Positions 22,551 through 32,012 of a stretch of DNA of 33,577 nucleotides are shown here, one piece after another. The stretch is taken from contig JAAFIM010000041.1 of the NCBI GenBank assembly GCA_013297745.1, positions 1 to 33,577 on the forward strand, in the 5' to 3' direction. Source of the stretch: Chitinophagales bacterium. Its GTDB lineage: Bacteria > Bacteroidota > Bacteroidia > Chitinophagales > Saprospiraceae. Numbering within the stretch: the first letter of the stretch is position 1; each line of letters starts with the position of its first letter. The position numbers and the translations under genes are program-made. The notes beneath the pieces are model-generated. The model saw only the letters and a program-made list of their open reading frames with translations. It searched no databases and had not been told where the DNA came from.

Positions 22551-23843
22551 CTACAACAACACAGCAGCGGGTTTGAAATCAATCTCAATCACGTATTTGT
22601 CGTATAGAATGTATAAATCTTGCACCGTTTGCACGGTCAATTGGGCGTGAACATTATGCGATTGTGCGCTATCTGTGGCGGCTTGTTCGTGCAAATTGAC
22701 AAAAACTTCCAAATCTTGCCCATTTTCGCCCTGCGCAAAAGATTGTATAAACCGTCCCTTTTCGCGGAAGCTAATTTTGGCATAAATTCCCGCCGAAAGG
22801 GGCAGATAAAGATATTCAGAGGTGGTTTGTACCGCCCAATTTTCGGTTTTGGATAAGATATGTTTTTTCAACGCTAAGAAAGTAACCGCTAATAAATCTT
22901 CACTTATTTTCACCTCTTTGTTTCGCTCTAATTGGGCAACAATCGCCCCTTTTTTCTTCTTTTTCAGCGCGCCCGAAGCGGCGGGGATGGGTTCGTTGAG
23001 TAAATTGGTGAGGATATTCTTCCAAAGTTTGGGAACTTTAGTATTTTTGACGATAAACTCCTCCCCTGTGGCTTCGCTGTAGTCTTCGTCGGCGTGGCGG
23101 TATCTCAAAGCGGTTTTAAACAACTTTTCTAAATAAGCGAAAGCAGCTTTTTCTATCAAAAAATCGTCATTATTCATCAGCGCGTGCTGGCGGCCGCTAA
23201 TTTGTAGCTGTTGTTGCTGCAATTCTTTGCAAAGTTGTTCGGCTTGTTGCGCCTGTAGGTTGGCTTGGTTGATTAACTCTTTCTGTCTCCACAATTCTGT
23301 TTCGGTATTTTCCGATTCAGCTTTATTTTGGGCTATTGCCGTATCTTTTTGGTCAATTTCCTCGCTAAGGTTTTTGATAATTTTTTTATAATCTTTCTCC
23401 TGCGTACCGTTGGCGGCTAAGGCTTCCAATTTTGCCTTTTCTTCTATCAGTTGGGCTTGTTGTTGGGATAGATTATGCAGTTGAGATTTAAAATTTGCCA
23501 GCTGAGTATGAATATCTTGGCTAGCTTTTTCCCCATCTTGTGCCTGTTTTTTCAACTCTGCTATCTGTTGGAGTTGGGTTTTAACCCTTTTTTCCACCTC
23601 TGCGGCTTGTTTTTGGGCAGTTTTTACCATTTCGGCATTATCCACCTTATCGCAATAGTATTTGTGTATCAACTCCCAAGCATTGGCTTGCCTCCCCACC
23701 TGTTTTTCTATAGGGATAAGCTCGTCGCTGATTTCGGGGATAAAATTTGCCCACGTGAGCAGCGAGTTTTGGGCATAACAATCATCTATAGTGTATAAAA
23801 AGCGTTGAACGCCAATTTTCAAATCGTCTAAAAGCGTAGCCAT
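22551..23843 (-). CDS. Coiled-coil protein of unknown function, 430 aa
   Basis: The start is the ATG at 23841-23843 (MATLLDDLKIGVQRFLY). An upstream in-frame ATG at 23915 is rejected because a promoter box lies between them. Residues 1-70 form a helical domain. Residues about 72-220 are a long Gln/Lys/Glu-rich coiled coil (AAEVEKRVKTQLQQIAELKKQ, LSEEIDQKDTAIAQNKAESE). Residues about 230-430 form a mixed domain with a Lys-rich patch (ALKKKKKGA) and a strand-rich C-terminus (YAKISFREKGRFIQSF, DLYILYDKYVIEIDF). There is no signal peptide or membrane segment. I do not recognise the family. Confidence 0.75.
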   Translation of the reverse strand: MATLLDDLKIGVQRFLYTIDDCYAQNSLLTWANFIPEISDELIPIEKQVGRQANAWELIHKYYCDKVDNAEMVKTAQKQAAEVEKRVKTQLQQIAELKKQAQDGEKASQDIHTQLANFKSQLHNLSQQQAQLIEEKAKLEALAANGTQEKDYKKIIKNLSEEIDQKDTAIAQNKAESENTETELWRQKELINQANLQAQQAEQLCKELQQQQLQISGRQHALMNNDDFLIEKAAFAYLEKLFKTALRYRHADEDYSEATGEEFIVKNTKVPKLWKNILTNLLNEPIPAASGALKKKKKGAIVAQLERNKEVKISEDLLAVTFLALKKHILSKTENWAVQTTSEYLYLPLSAGIYAKISFREKGRFIQSFAQGENGQDLEVFVNLHEQAATDSAQSHNVHAQLTVQTVQDLYILYDKYVIEIDFKPAAVLL

Positions 23844-23893
23844 AGCGTAAATAAAGGGATAAAAAGGGTGAGAGAAAAGGGAAAAATCAGCCG

Positions 23894-23901
23894 CAAAAGT
23901 A
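23894..23901 (-). promoter_or_regulatory. Candidate -7 box (TACTTTTG) of the coiled-coil gene
   Basis: The minus strand reads TACTTTTGCGGC, 50 nt upstream of the start at 23843. It lies inside the longer open frame that begins at 23915, which supports the shorter gene model. The -33 element is not clear. Confidence 0.5.
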
Positions 23902-23953
23902 AGTTTTTTTTCCATAAAAAGCTGTCTATATTATTTTTTTATACAATAATCAT

Positions 23954-23993
23954 AAAAAAAATCCCACTCGGTATCAACCAAGCGGGATTTTTT
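23954..23993 (-). terminator. Intrinsic terminator after the T9SS cargo gene
   Basis: AAATCCC pairs with GGGATTT, extended inward with two mismatches, and flanked by A- and T-runs. It lies about 40 nt past the stop at 24032 on the minus strand and before the coiled-coil gene promoter. Confidence 0.75.
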
Positions 23994-24031
23994 AGCTTAA
24001 AAACTGGTTCAAAAATTACAGTATTACAAAC

Positions 24032-27000
24032 TTATTTAGCCACCACAACTTTTGTAGTTATCAATTTATCATTAACAGCCAATTGGATGGTATAAACTCC
24101 AGCGGGATAATCGCTAAAATCTAAAATTTGGCTATGTTGACTGGCAGCGGTCAAACTCTGTTGGGTTAATTTTTGCCCGATGCTGTTAATCACCGTCAAT
24201 TGCACTTCAGCCGTTTGGGTTAAATTCAAACGTATATTGACCAAGTTGGCGGTAGGATTGGGGAAAATGGATAAATTTTGAACCAAATCTCCAGCATTGG
24301 CTACATTGATATTGGTAGGTATGGTATAAGCGACCACAAAAGAAGCGGTATCACTACAACCTGATGCATCAAATACGCGAACACTGTAAGTACCCGCCAC
24401 CAAACCGGTCAAATCTTGCGTGGTTGCTCCTGTACTCCACAAGAACAGATAAGGCGCAGTTCCGCCAGTGTTATTGATATAAATAGCACCCCCTAAATCT
24501 TGACTTTCATCCATTACAGAATCTAAAGCGATAAGCAATTGAGAAGCGCCATTGACAAAAGAACTATTAGATACCGTACAACCGTTGGCATCGGTGATAG
24601 TGGTGGTGAATGTACCCACGCCACAGCCAGCAAAATCTTCGGTTGTAACCCCGTTATTCCAAATAAAACTATAAGGCAATGTGCCGCCGATTGGTTCTAA
24701 GTTGATAATGCCGTTGCTATCGCCAAAACAGATAACATCGGTAACAATAACCGTATCCAAACTCAAGCTATCAGGTTCGTTCAATGAAACCCCATAAGTA
24801 TACACACAACTATTGGCATCAGTAACGCTAACCGTATAAGTACCATCAGCCAAACCTGCTAAATCTTCCGTAGTCGCATTATTAGACCATAAGAAAGAGA
24901 ATGCAGGGCTACCAGCAGCTACAGTTAAATTGATAGCCCCATTGGTATTGCCAGCGCAAGATATAGGGGTTATAGTGTTGCTAATTGTAGGGGTTGGGAA
25001 TAGCCCGATAATCACATCATCTGTAGCCACACAACGAGTAGCTGGGTCTGTATAAGTAAGGGTATAAGTTGCAGCGCTAGAAACGCTAATCTGTTGGGTA
25101 GTTGCACCTGTACTCCACATATACATACCTGTAAGCGAAGAGTTGAGTGTAGCAGAGCCGTTTTGGCAAATATCTTGGTCTAAACCAGCTACCACAGTAG
25201 GAGCAGAAGTTAAGGTAATATCTACAGCAGTACGAGCGGCACTACAACCAGTAGCTTCCACATAATAAGTGGTTGGGCTATTGATAGTTGGGGTATTATA
25301 AACAGCACCTTGGAATAAAGGTGAACCACCTGTAGCGGCAGCATACCAAGCCAAACCTATAGCTGGCGTAGCAGAGATAGCAGCAGAATTACCCGCACAA
25401 ACGCTAGCATTTACTGGAGTAAGCGCGTTGATAGCCCGTATAGGGAAACTAACTACAGTGGTATCGTTGCTCAAATTGCCGTCTGCTGACAATTGGGTGA
25501 TGATAGTAAACACAAAAGTACCACCAGCAGTAGTATTAATCGTGCCTAAAGTCAAACTATCCAAAGCACCATTAGCCAAATTGCCCGTATAAGTACCAGA
25601 CAAAGTGCCAGAACCTGCACCTGAAACAATCACTTGTACGGGCATAGAGGTAATTGGGGTTGTACCCAAATTGCGGAATGATACACGTATGGTTTGATTA
25701 GCATTACCACAAGCATTTCCTATAGGCTGCAATAAGCCTACTGCGGTAGCATCGCTGGTAAAGATAGAAAATTCATCCGCGCCAATATCCACTGTAGTAG
25801 AACCAGCAGCGGGGCGGGGTTGGTTGTCAATATCAACAGGAACGGGGAATAATAGAGTGTTAATACCAGCATCATTAGCCAAACCGCCTCTTACGTGCAA
25901 ATCAGTAACTGACACAAAAACAGGATTGCCTTGTCTTGAGTTGGCATCGTAACCAAAAATAGCAGCTTGCCAAGCAGCTAAATTAGCATAGTTGGTTGTA
26001 TTATAACGAATAGCGTTGGTCACAGTAGGCTCAACGTGGAAAAGGTTATAATTCATATTCGCCATAGTGATGTTGCTGCCGCATTGGAAAGCAAAACCTA
26101 CAGGGCTATAGAATATATTATTGCGGATGTCCAAAGATGCTGGCGTTTGTGCCAATACATACATAGCGGGCGCGCCTTGCAAAGTGTTATGATAAATACC
26201 CGTTGCGCCCATATTGCTTGAGTAGAAACCGTAATCATTAGTAGTGCTGATAATCATATTATTAACAAAAGCACCAAAAGCGGGAATTGTGTCGCGGTTT
26301 GCACCCAAAATATACACACCCCAATCGGGAACAGTAATTTGATTATTAGCAAAAACAAAATTCATCAAATCAAAAGCGTTGATACCATCGCCGTTAATAT
26401 CGCGTACATTATTGATGCGGTTGCCAGCTACAATAATAGAATCTTGGTCATCTAAGTAAATACCAAAATCATCCACGTTGCTGATGTCATTGTTGAGGAT
26501 TTGATTACCGTAGTTTTTGAGATGGTTTGTACCCACAGCAGAACCGTTTGCGCCCTCCAAGTGAATACCCATTTCTCCCCCAGTTATGGTATTATTTTGT
26601 ATGATATTAAAGTTGGCGTTATCACCTTCAGCAAAGTCATTGGTGTTGCTGGCTGCTGCCACAATACCTATTACATCAGAAATACCAGCCATATAAACCA
26701 TTTCTACACTAGTACCCTCTATAATGTTGTGGTTAGCAGCGTTGGTTAATAATACCCCCCAAGCTGGTGCTGCACCTGTGTGCTTTAGTTTGAGATTGCG
26801 CACGCGGATATAGTCCGCACCGTTTAAATTAATTACCGCATTTTCATCAGGATTGCTTCCGTCGTACGTTAACGTAGTGGTAGCAACGTTCCCCCCATCA
26901 AAAGTGATGGTATTGGTTGCGTTTGCGCCTGTGATTGCGGGCAAATTGATATAACCCTGATGCGTTCCCGCTTGCAAGTTAAACACTACAGGAGCAATAA

Positions 27001-29737
27001 TTCCGCAATTAGCCAACGCTTCTGCTGCTTCATTGACCGTAGCGAAGTCACCACCCACACCTACAGTATAAGCCCCAGCCAAAGGGGTGCAAGTATAGGT
27101 GATAAAAGTATCATTATTGATACGGTCATCTTGGCTACCATTGGGTAAATTGGTCCAAAACACAAAATTAGAAGGTGTAGCGGGCAAATTAACCCCAGCC
27201 AAAGTCATTGTTACATTTGAACGAGGAGCTATAGGCGCGCCGTTGTAATTTATCGGGGTTTGAAACACCCCATTCAAAGTCCATTTTACCTGTACGGTGT
27301 TGATAGGGCTTACGCCAAAATTACGAACTCTAACAGATATAGTGTTAAATCCAGGGCTAAATGGAGGCGCAGGGCTAACCATAGCCGTAACCCCAGCATC
27401 ATTGGTTGGGGGTTGGTACTCATCAGCTCCCATATCAAAACCACCATTTGCAGGACGAGCTTGTCCATCAATATCATTAGCCACCCCTGTGTTGGTTGCG
27501 CCAGCGTTATAAGCCAAAAATCCCTCCACGTGCAAATCGTCGGCTGCTGCAAACACTGGGTCTCCAGACAAAGAATTGGCATCCAAAGCTAATGGCGAAA
27601 CTCGCCAAGCGGCTAAATTAGCATAATTCAGATTGTTGTAAGATATTAAATTTGCCCCGTTTTCGGTAAAATATAGGTTGTAATCTAACTCGGTTGGCGC
27701 AGTAGTATTGCTAGAAGTTAGCGCTACATCGGTAGTACTGTACAAAATGTTATTTTTTACCCGCACTTGGTTGGTGCTGGCTATCATATTGAGCGCAGCC
27801 AAACCCGATTTGCCCGTATTATGGTAAAAATTGGTAAAAGATGCAGTATTTAATACAAAAGCAAACGTTAAATCCGAAATCGCCATATTGTTTTGGAAAC
27901 GTCCTGTACGGGTTGGTGTAGCCAAAGTGTTGGCGTTTTGTACAATAATAGAAGCCGTTACCGTTTTAAGGTTGTTGCCAACCACATCAAAGTTCATAAC
28001 ATTCAACAAACCAAACCCACGACCATCAGCAGGGTTTAAAACGTTAAACACTTGGTTATTATTCACAAAAATAGAATCTTGGTCTATCGCAAATATAGCA
28101 TAATCATCATAACCAGAGATGCTATTGTTTAAAATTCTATTCTGGCGATTGCGCGGAGTAGCCAAACCTGTCAAGCGTATAGCCTCTTCTCCCCCAGTGA
28201 AAACGTTGTTCTGAATTAGGGTAAAATTGGCATTATTTCCAGCCGCGGTGCGATTGCTAAAGCTAGCAGCTGCTACCAATCCGCAAGTGTTGAGAATACC
28301 GCTTGTCCAAGTGGCTTGTATGTTGTTGTTGGTGAATGTATTCCAGTTGGCAGTATCGCGCAACAAAATAGCCCAACCGTTGATAGAAGCTGTAGTAGCT
28401 ATAGTAAAACCGTTGAAAGTTACATAATCTGCACCCTCCAAAGAAACCGTAGCGATACCATTAGTGCCTGTACCATTGTGGGTAAGGGTAGCTGCACCGT
28501 TGCCGTTGAAAGTGACCGTGCGATTGGCTGCTGTGTTGATAGCAGGAATACGAACTTGCCCAGCATAAATACCAGGCGCGACGTTGAAAATTACGTTACC
28601 AGATATACCGCAAGTGGTTAATGCTTGCGCCGCCTCTTGTGGGGTAAGGAAGTCAGAAGTAGGTGTCCCTACCGTATAAGTTCCTGATAAAGGGGTACAG
28701 AAATAAGTATTTAACGTATCATTAGAATTGTTGGGGTCTAATGTGGCATTAGGTGCGCTTGTCCAAGCCTTAATACGGCTTAATCCTGTTGGAAAATTAT
28801 AATTGCCTACAGCCACTGGAGTATTGGATAGTGAAGCTAAAGAGCCTGTATAATTAAAAGGGGTTTGGGTTACACCCGCTACTTGCCAGCCAATAGTGGC
28901 TGAAGTGATAGCGTTGCCACCAAAATTACGCATAGTGAATTGAACCGCTTGGTTGCCTGCTACTCCAGCCCCGTTCATTGTTGGTGCGGTCAAGGCGGTA
29001 ACACCAGCATCGTTGTTGAATAACGTAATGGGTTGGAATGTCCAAAAATCATTGTCTGTAGTTGCTGTACCATTGACAGCTTGAGGGATGTTATTGCCAG
29101 CAGTCACAGCTGTGCTTGCGTTTAATTGTACCCCTACTGTGGAAGAGATTAGTGGCGTATTTGTACCATAAGTATCCATAATATAAACGCGGTTGCTGGT
29201 TTCTTCCAAAACTATGCCAAAATATAAAAAGCTGGCGTTTGGACTTCCCATTTCGTAAGAAAACCAATAAATCCAGTGTTGGCGATTGGGTGCTGTGCCA
29301 AAAGTTTTTGTCCATACCACATCATTGGCACCTATTGGGGGCGCATCAGTAAAAGCATCCCAAAAAGCACAAATGGTATTAGCTGGCAAAGTAGCTGCTG
29401 GTAACGCTGAATTATTGCCTGCTGGCAAGGCTCCCGCTACATCAAAAGTGAGCAAACCGTTGGCACTTGCCTTATACTGGGTTACAGGCTGTCCATAAAA
29501 TTGAAAAGCAAAAGGTATGGTTTGATTGGCACTCCACAAATTGGCATTTTGCGAACCCGCCAAAATGTTAGTCCAGCCCAATGTGCCTAATTGCCCAGCG
29601 TCTGCATCCGTGTTCAATCCCATAGGATTACCCCCGTCGGCTGTGTAGCTCATCATATAAGATGCTGTTTGTGCCCAAGCGAATTGGGGCAAGCAAGCTA
29701 TCAATGCGGCTACAAAAAGTTTATAAAAACGATTCAT
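24032..29737 (-). CDS. Large secreted beta-helix/SprB-repeat protein with T9SS sorting domain
   Basis: 1901 residues. A Sec signal peptide (about 1-22, ending FAWA) is followed by an N-terminal beta domain (23-240). Then comes a duplicated module: a CARDB-like domain plus a parallel beta-helix, at about 241-777 and 778-1326, each starting NDAGVTA and ending DMGADEY or DIGADEF. A third CARDB-like domain (1328-1435) and Ig-like segments (1437-1585) follow. Three SprB-type repeats (about 1585-1655, 1660-1725, 1735-1805) read like SC.G..NGAINL...GG..PY.F.WSNG.TTEDL..L..GTYTV.VTD. The last 81 residues are a type A T9SS sorting domain (NLSIFPNPTANLVNIRL to TTKVVVAK). It is probably exported across the outer membrane and released or anchored at the surface. 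Adhesion or polysaccharide binding is an inference. Confidence 0.9.
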   Translation of the reverse strand: MNRFYKLFVAALIACLPQFAWAQTASYMMSYTADGGNPMGLNTDADAGQLGTLGWTNILAGSQNANLWSANQTIPFAFQFYGQPVTQYKASANGLLTFDVAGALPAGNNSALPAATLPANTICAFWDAFTDAPPIGANDVVWTKTFGTAPNRQHWIYWFSYEMGSPNASFLYFGIVLEETSNRVYIMDTYGTNTPLISSTVGVQLNASTAVTAGNNIPQAVNGTATTDNDFWTFQPITLFNNDAGVTALTAPTMNGAGVAGNQAVQFTMRNFGGNAITSATIGWQVAGVTQTPFNYTGSLASLSNTPVAVGNYNFPTGLSRIKAWTSAPNATLDPNNSNDTLNTYFCTPLSGTYTVGTPTSDFLTPQEAAQALTTCGISGNVIFNVAPGIYAGQVRIPAINTAANRTVTFNGNGAATLTHNGTGTNGIATVSLEGADYVTFNGFTIATTASINGWAILLRDTANWNTFTNNNIQATWTSGILNTCGLVAAASFSNRTAAGNNANFTLIQNNVFTGGEEAIRLTGLATPRNRQNRILNNSISGYDDYAIFAIDQDSIFVNNNQVFNVLNPADGRGFGLLNVMNFDVVGNNLKTVTASIIVQNANTLATPTRTGRFQNNMAISDLTFAFVLNTASFTNFYHNTGKSGLAALNMIASTNQVRVKNNILYSTTDVALTSSNTTAPTELDYNLYFTENGANLISYNNLNYANLAAWRVSPLALDANSLSGDPVFAAADDLHVEGFLAYNAGATNTGVANDIDGQARPANGGFDMGADEYQPPTNDAGVTAMVSPAPPFSPGFNTISVRVRNFGVSPINTVQVKWTLNGVFQTPINYNGAPIAPRSNVTMTLAGVNLPATPSNFVFWTNLPNGSQDDRINNDTFITYTCTPLAGAYTVGVGGDFATVNEAAEALANCGIIAPVVFNLQAGTHQGYINLPAITGANATNTITFDGGNVATTTLTYDGSNPDENAVINLNGADYIRVRNLKLKHTGAAPAWGVLLTNAANHNIIEGTSVEMVYMAGISDVIGIVAAASNTNDFAEGDNANFNIIQNNTITGGEMGIHLEGANGSAVGTNHLKNYGNQILNNDISNVDDFGIYLDDQDSIIVAGNRINNVRDINGDGINAFDLMNFVFANNQITVPDWGVYILGANRDTIPAFGAFVNNMIISTTNDYGFYSSNMGATGIYHNTLQGAPAMYVLAQTPASLDIRNNIFYSPVGFAFQCGSNITMANMNYNLFHVEPTVTNAIRYNTTNYANLAAWQAAIFGYDANSRQGNPVFVSVTDLHVRGGLANDAGINTLLFPVPVDIDNQPRPAAGSTTVDIGADEFSIFTSDATAVGLLQPIGNACGNANQTIRVSFRNLGTTPITSMPVQVIVSGAGSGTLSGTYTGNLANGALDSLTLGTINTTAGGTFVFTIITQLSADGNLSNDTTVVSFPIRAINALTPVNASVCAGNSAAISATPAIGLAWYAAATGGSPLFQGAVYNTPTINSPTTYYVEATGCSAARTAVDITLTSAPTVVAGLDQDICQNGSATLNSSLTGMYMWSTGATTQQISVSSAATYTLTYTDPATRCVATDDVIIGLFPTPTISNTITPISCAGNTNGAINLTVAAGSPAFSFLWSNNATTEDLAGLADGTYTVSVTDANSCVYTYGVSLNEPDSLSLDTVIVTDVICFGDSNGIINLEPIGGTLPYSFIWNNGVTTEDFAGCGVGTFTTTITDANGCTVSNSSFVNGASQLLIALDSVMDESQDLGGAIYINNTGGTAPYLFLWSTGATTQDLTGLVAGTYSVRVFDASGCSDTASFVVAYTIPTNINVANAGDLVQNLSIFPNPTANLVNIRLNLTQTAEVQLTVINSIGQKLTQQSLTAASQHSQILDFSDYPAGVYTIQLAVNDKLITTKVVVAK

Positions 29738-29785
29738 ATTGATGATTTAAAAAGTTTGAAAAATATAAAAGCTTAAAAAACAGCG

Positions 29786-29793
29786 CAAAATTA
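29786..29793 (-). promoter_or_regulatory. Candidate -7 box (TAATTTTG) for the T9SS cargo gene
   Basis: The minus strand reads TAATTTTGCGC, about 50 nt before the ATG at 29737. It fits TAnnTTTG plus GCG like the other boxes here. No clear -33 was found. Confidence 0.45.
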
Positions 29794-29846
29794 GTAAATG
29801 TTTAGCTTATTGTTAATAAATTGGTAAAAAAAAGCAAGCAAAAAAT

Positions 29847-31922
29847 TTATTTTTTTTGCAAAACCACAATTTCAGCCCTACGCTCGCGGCTGGCTTCTAC
29901 GCTAAAAATAGAATTGCGCGGGTCGTCTATAGCATCTGCTATGCCTTTGGGTGCGAGCGTTTCCCCGTTGGGTTGTTCTTTTACCGAAAAATGTCCCTGT
30001 TGGAAATGTTTTAGGAATATACCGTTTTTATAGATAAAAAGTTGCTTTTTGACGCTGGCTATACGCCGCATAGATAGGTTTTTGTTGTATTGCTCTGTGG
30101 TGCGGGGGCTGGTATAACCTTGGATTACGATTTCCAACCGCGCGCCTTTATCCAAAAGTTTTAAAATTTCATCAAAAAAATAATTCATACGATTGTATTC
30201 GCCCTTAACCTCGTCCTCAAAAAAATTGCTGATTTGTTGCATCACCATAGGTTGGGTTTCGGGCGCAAATTGGGTGGCGTGGTTGTCTTGGTATAATTTT
30301 TTCATATCCATATAATCTTGATAAGGATATTCGTAAGGCTTATCGGTGGTGGCGGCTGTGCTGTTGGAATCTGGTTCGTCGTTGTGGAAATACAATCGCA
30401 AGGGCAACATTTTGTTCAAATCGGTCAAATCAAAGGTGGGTGTATCTATTTTTGTGTTGGGAATATCGGGGCGCGTATTGGGCGTGGCTGGATTTTTGGG
30501 GTCTTTATTGGGTATATTAACCACCAACAAGGGCGTATCCACTTTGGGGGTGTCCAAAGGGGGCTTTTTATCCGATTTATACCCATAACGGTAAATATCA
30601 TTGCAGCAAGATTCGCCCGCCAGGGTCATAGAACCCACCCGATTACTAGCCAAATAGCCTGAAGTATCGTTATCGTTGATGATAAAGTACAAATCATTAG
30701 CCGCACTGTTGTAAGGTAAGCCCAAATTGGTAGGATTTTGCCAAAGTGTATTACCCAAACGCTTACTTTTGAACACATCAAAGCCCCCCAGCCCGAGATG
30801 CCAATTGGAACTAAAGTATAATTCGTCCGTTTTGAGATTATAAAAAGGGCATACTTCGTCGTCTATGGTGTTGATAGTTGCGCCCAAGTTGAACGCTGGC
30901 GCGAATTTATACCCGCCCTGCCATTCTGCTGCCCAAATATCCATTTTACCCAGACCTTCTGCTCTGTCTGTAGCGTAGTATAATAGGTATTTTTTTAGCT
31001 CTTTTTGATAAACTAACTGGGGGTGGGTGCTGTTTTTGCCCACCGCGTTGATGCTGTTATCTAACTTGATGATATTCACAAACTTATTCAATGAAAAATC
31101 CCATTCCGCCGTGTAAATATCACAGCGTATTTCGTTATCTTTTCCCTCACAACGGGTAAAAAACACGGTTTTATTATCAGCTGCCCAAGAAAGGTTGGCG
31201 TTGTGGTCGGATTCTGTGTTCAATTCAGCTAAAAAAGTCGCTTCGGCATCACTCGGAACGCTCGAGGGGCTTGCTGGGTTGATGTAGTAAGGGTTGGGAA
31301 TACGCAATAATTTGGCTATTAGTCGCTTTGGATTGCCCTTTTCTTTCTTTTCGTCCTCTGCGCGCTCGCGTTTATACTTTAAAGAGCTAAAATATATAAA
31401 ACTATCCTGTTCGGAAGCGGAAAAATCCGAATACTCGCTGTTGATATTATCGCCCAAGCGCACAATTATGATGCTATCGTTGGGTTTGTCCTTGATAGTA
31501 TTAGCATAATTGCAGGATAAGAACTCTTGGCGGGCTTTTTGTTGGTAATAATCGGCTGTAGTATAGCTCTTTTCAAATCGGGAAAAGGCAGCAGCCGCGT
31601 CTTCATACCGCGCCAAGTGTTTTAGAACGCTGCCATAATGAAACTCCAGCAGGGGATATTTGCTTTTGTCCTCGCTATTTCTAACCATTTCATAAGCCTT
31701 AGCCGCTTTTTGATAAGCATAACTTAGGCGGTTGGCTTCAGCGGATTGGTAATAAATAGCCGTTTTTTTGCGACTTTGCAGCACTATATCGTAATAATAG
31801 GCGGCGTTGAAATAATCTTTTTTGGCAAAGGCTTCCTCTGCCGCGCGCTGGTAATCGTTGAGACTTTGCGCGAAAAGTTGGAAATTAATCCATAAAAAGC
31901 TAAAAATGAATAATAATCGCAT
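29847..31922 (-). CDS. TPR - PD40 - OmpA outer-membrane-associated protein (PorE-like architecture)
   Basis: 691 residues. A signal peptide (about 1-19, ending LFAQ) precedes a TPR-like helical region (21-140), a PD40/WD40-like propeller (about 150-450, with FIYFSSLKYKRER, TVFFTRCEG, YYATDRAEGLGKMDIWAAEW and ELYFSSNWHLGLGGFDVFKS), a Pro/Thr/Asn-rich linker (453-498), and an OmpA-like peptidoglycan-binding domain (about 506-691, with LPLRLYFHNDEPDSNS and GYTSPRTTEQYNKNLSMRRIASVKKQL). Length and order resemble PorE, a T9SS-associated periplasmic protein of Porphyromonas, although no carboxypeptidase-regulatory domain is evident. It lies just upstream of the T9SS cargo gene on the same strand, 109 nt apart with a promoter box between. 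A T9SS role is inferred. Confidence 0.85.
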   Translation of the reverse strand: MRLLFIFSFLWINFQLFAQSLNDYQRAAEEAFAKKDYFNAAYYYDIVLQSRKKTAIYYQSAEANRLSYAYQKAAKAYEMVRNSEDKSKYPLLEFHYGSVLKHLARYEDAAAAFSRFEKSYTTADYYQQKARQEFLSCNYANTIKDKPNDSIIIVRLGDNINSEYSDFSASEQDSFIYFSSLKYKRERAEDEKKEKGNPKRLIAKLLRIPNPYYINPASPSSVPSDAEATFLAELNTESDHNANLSWAADNKTVFFTRCEGKDNEIRCDIYTAEWDFSLNKFVNIIKLDNSINAVGKNSTHPQLVYQKELKKYLLYYATDRAEGLGKMDIWAAEWQGGYKFAPAFNLGATINTIDDEVCPFYNLKTDELYFSSNWHLGLGGFDVFKSKRLGNTLWQNPTNLGLPYNSAANDLYFIINDNDTSGYLASNRVGSMTLAGESCCNDIYRYGYKSDKKPPLDTPKVDTPLLVVNIPNKDPKNPATPNTRPDIPNTKIDTPTFDLTDLNKMLPLRLYFHNDEPDSNSTAATTDKPYEYPYQDYMDMKKLYQDNHATQFAPETQPMVMQQISNFFEDEVKGEYNRMNYFFDEILKLLDKGARLEIVIQGYTSPRTTEQYNKNLSMRRIASVKKQLFIYKNGIFLKHFQQGHFSVKEQPNGETLAPKGIADAIDDPRNSIFSVEASRERRAEIVVLQKK

Positions 31923-31932
31923 AGGCTAATTT

Positions 31933-31968
31933 GTTAGTTATTAATGGTTAGTTATTAGTGGTTAGTTG
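31933..31968. repeat. 14-bp tandem repeat, 2.6 copies
   Basis: GTTAGTTATTAATG, GTTAGTTATTAGTG, then GTTAGTTG. The same unit recurs at 32739-32773 on the other side of the membrane-protein gene, in the same orientation. Confidence 0.9.
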
Positions 31969-32012
31969 ATTTTATGGAAATTTTAGATACACCTTGAACT
32001 TGCAACCTGCCC

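Noticed and set aside
23844-23915. N-terminal extension of the coiled-coil gene
   Set aside because: It contains the likely promoter box at 23894-23901.
27260-27592. Plus-strand frames over the T9SS cargo gene (also 26501-26749, 28316-28621 and others)
   Set aside because: Antisense shadows of a long, clearly coding minus-strand gene; composition is not protein-like.
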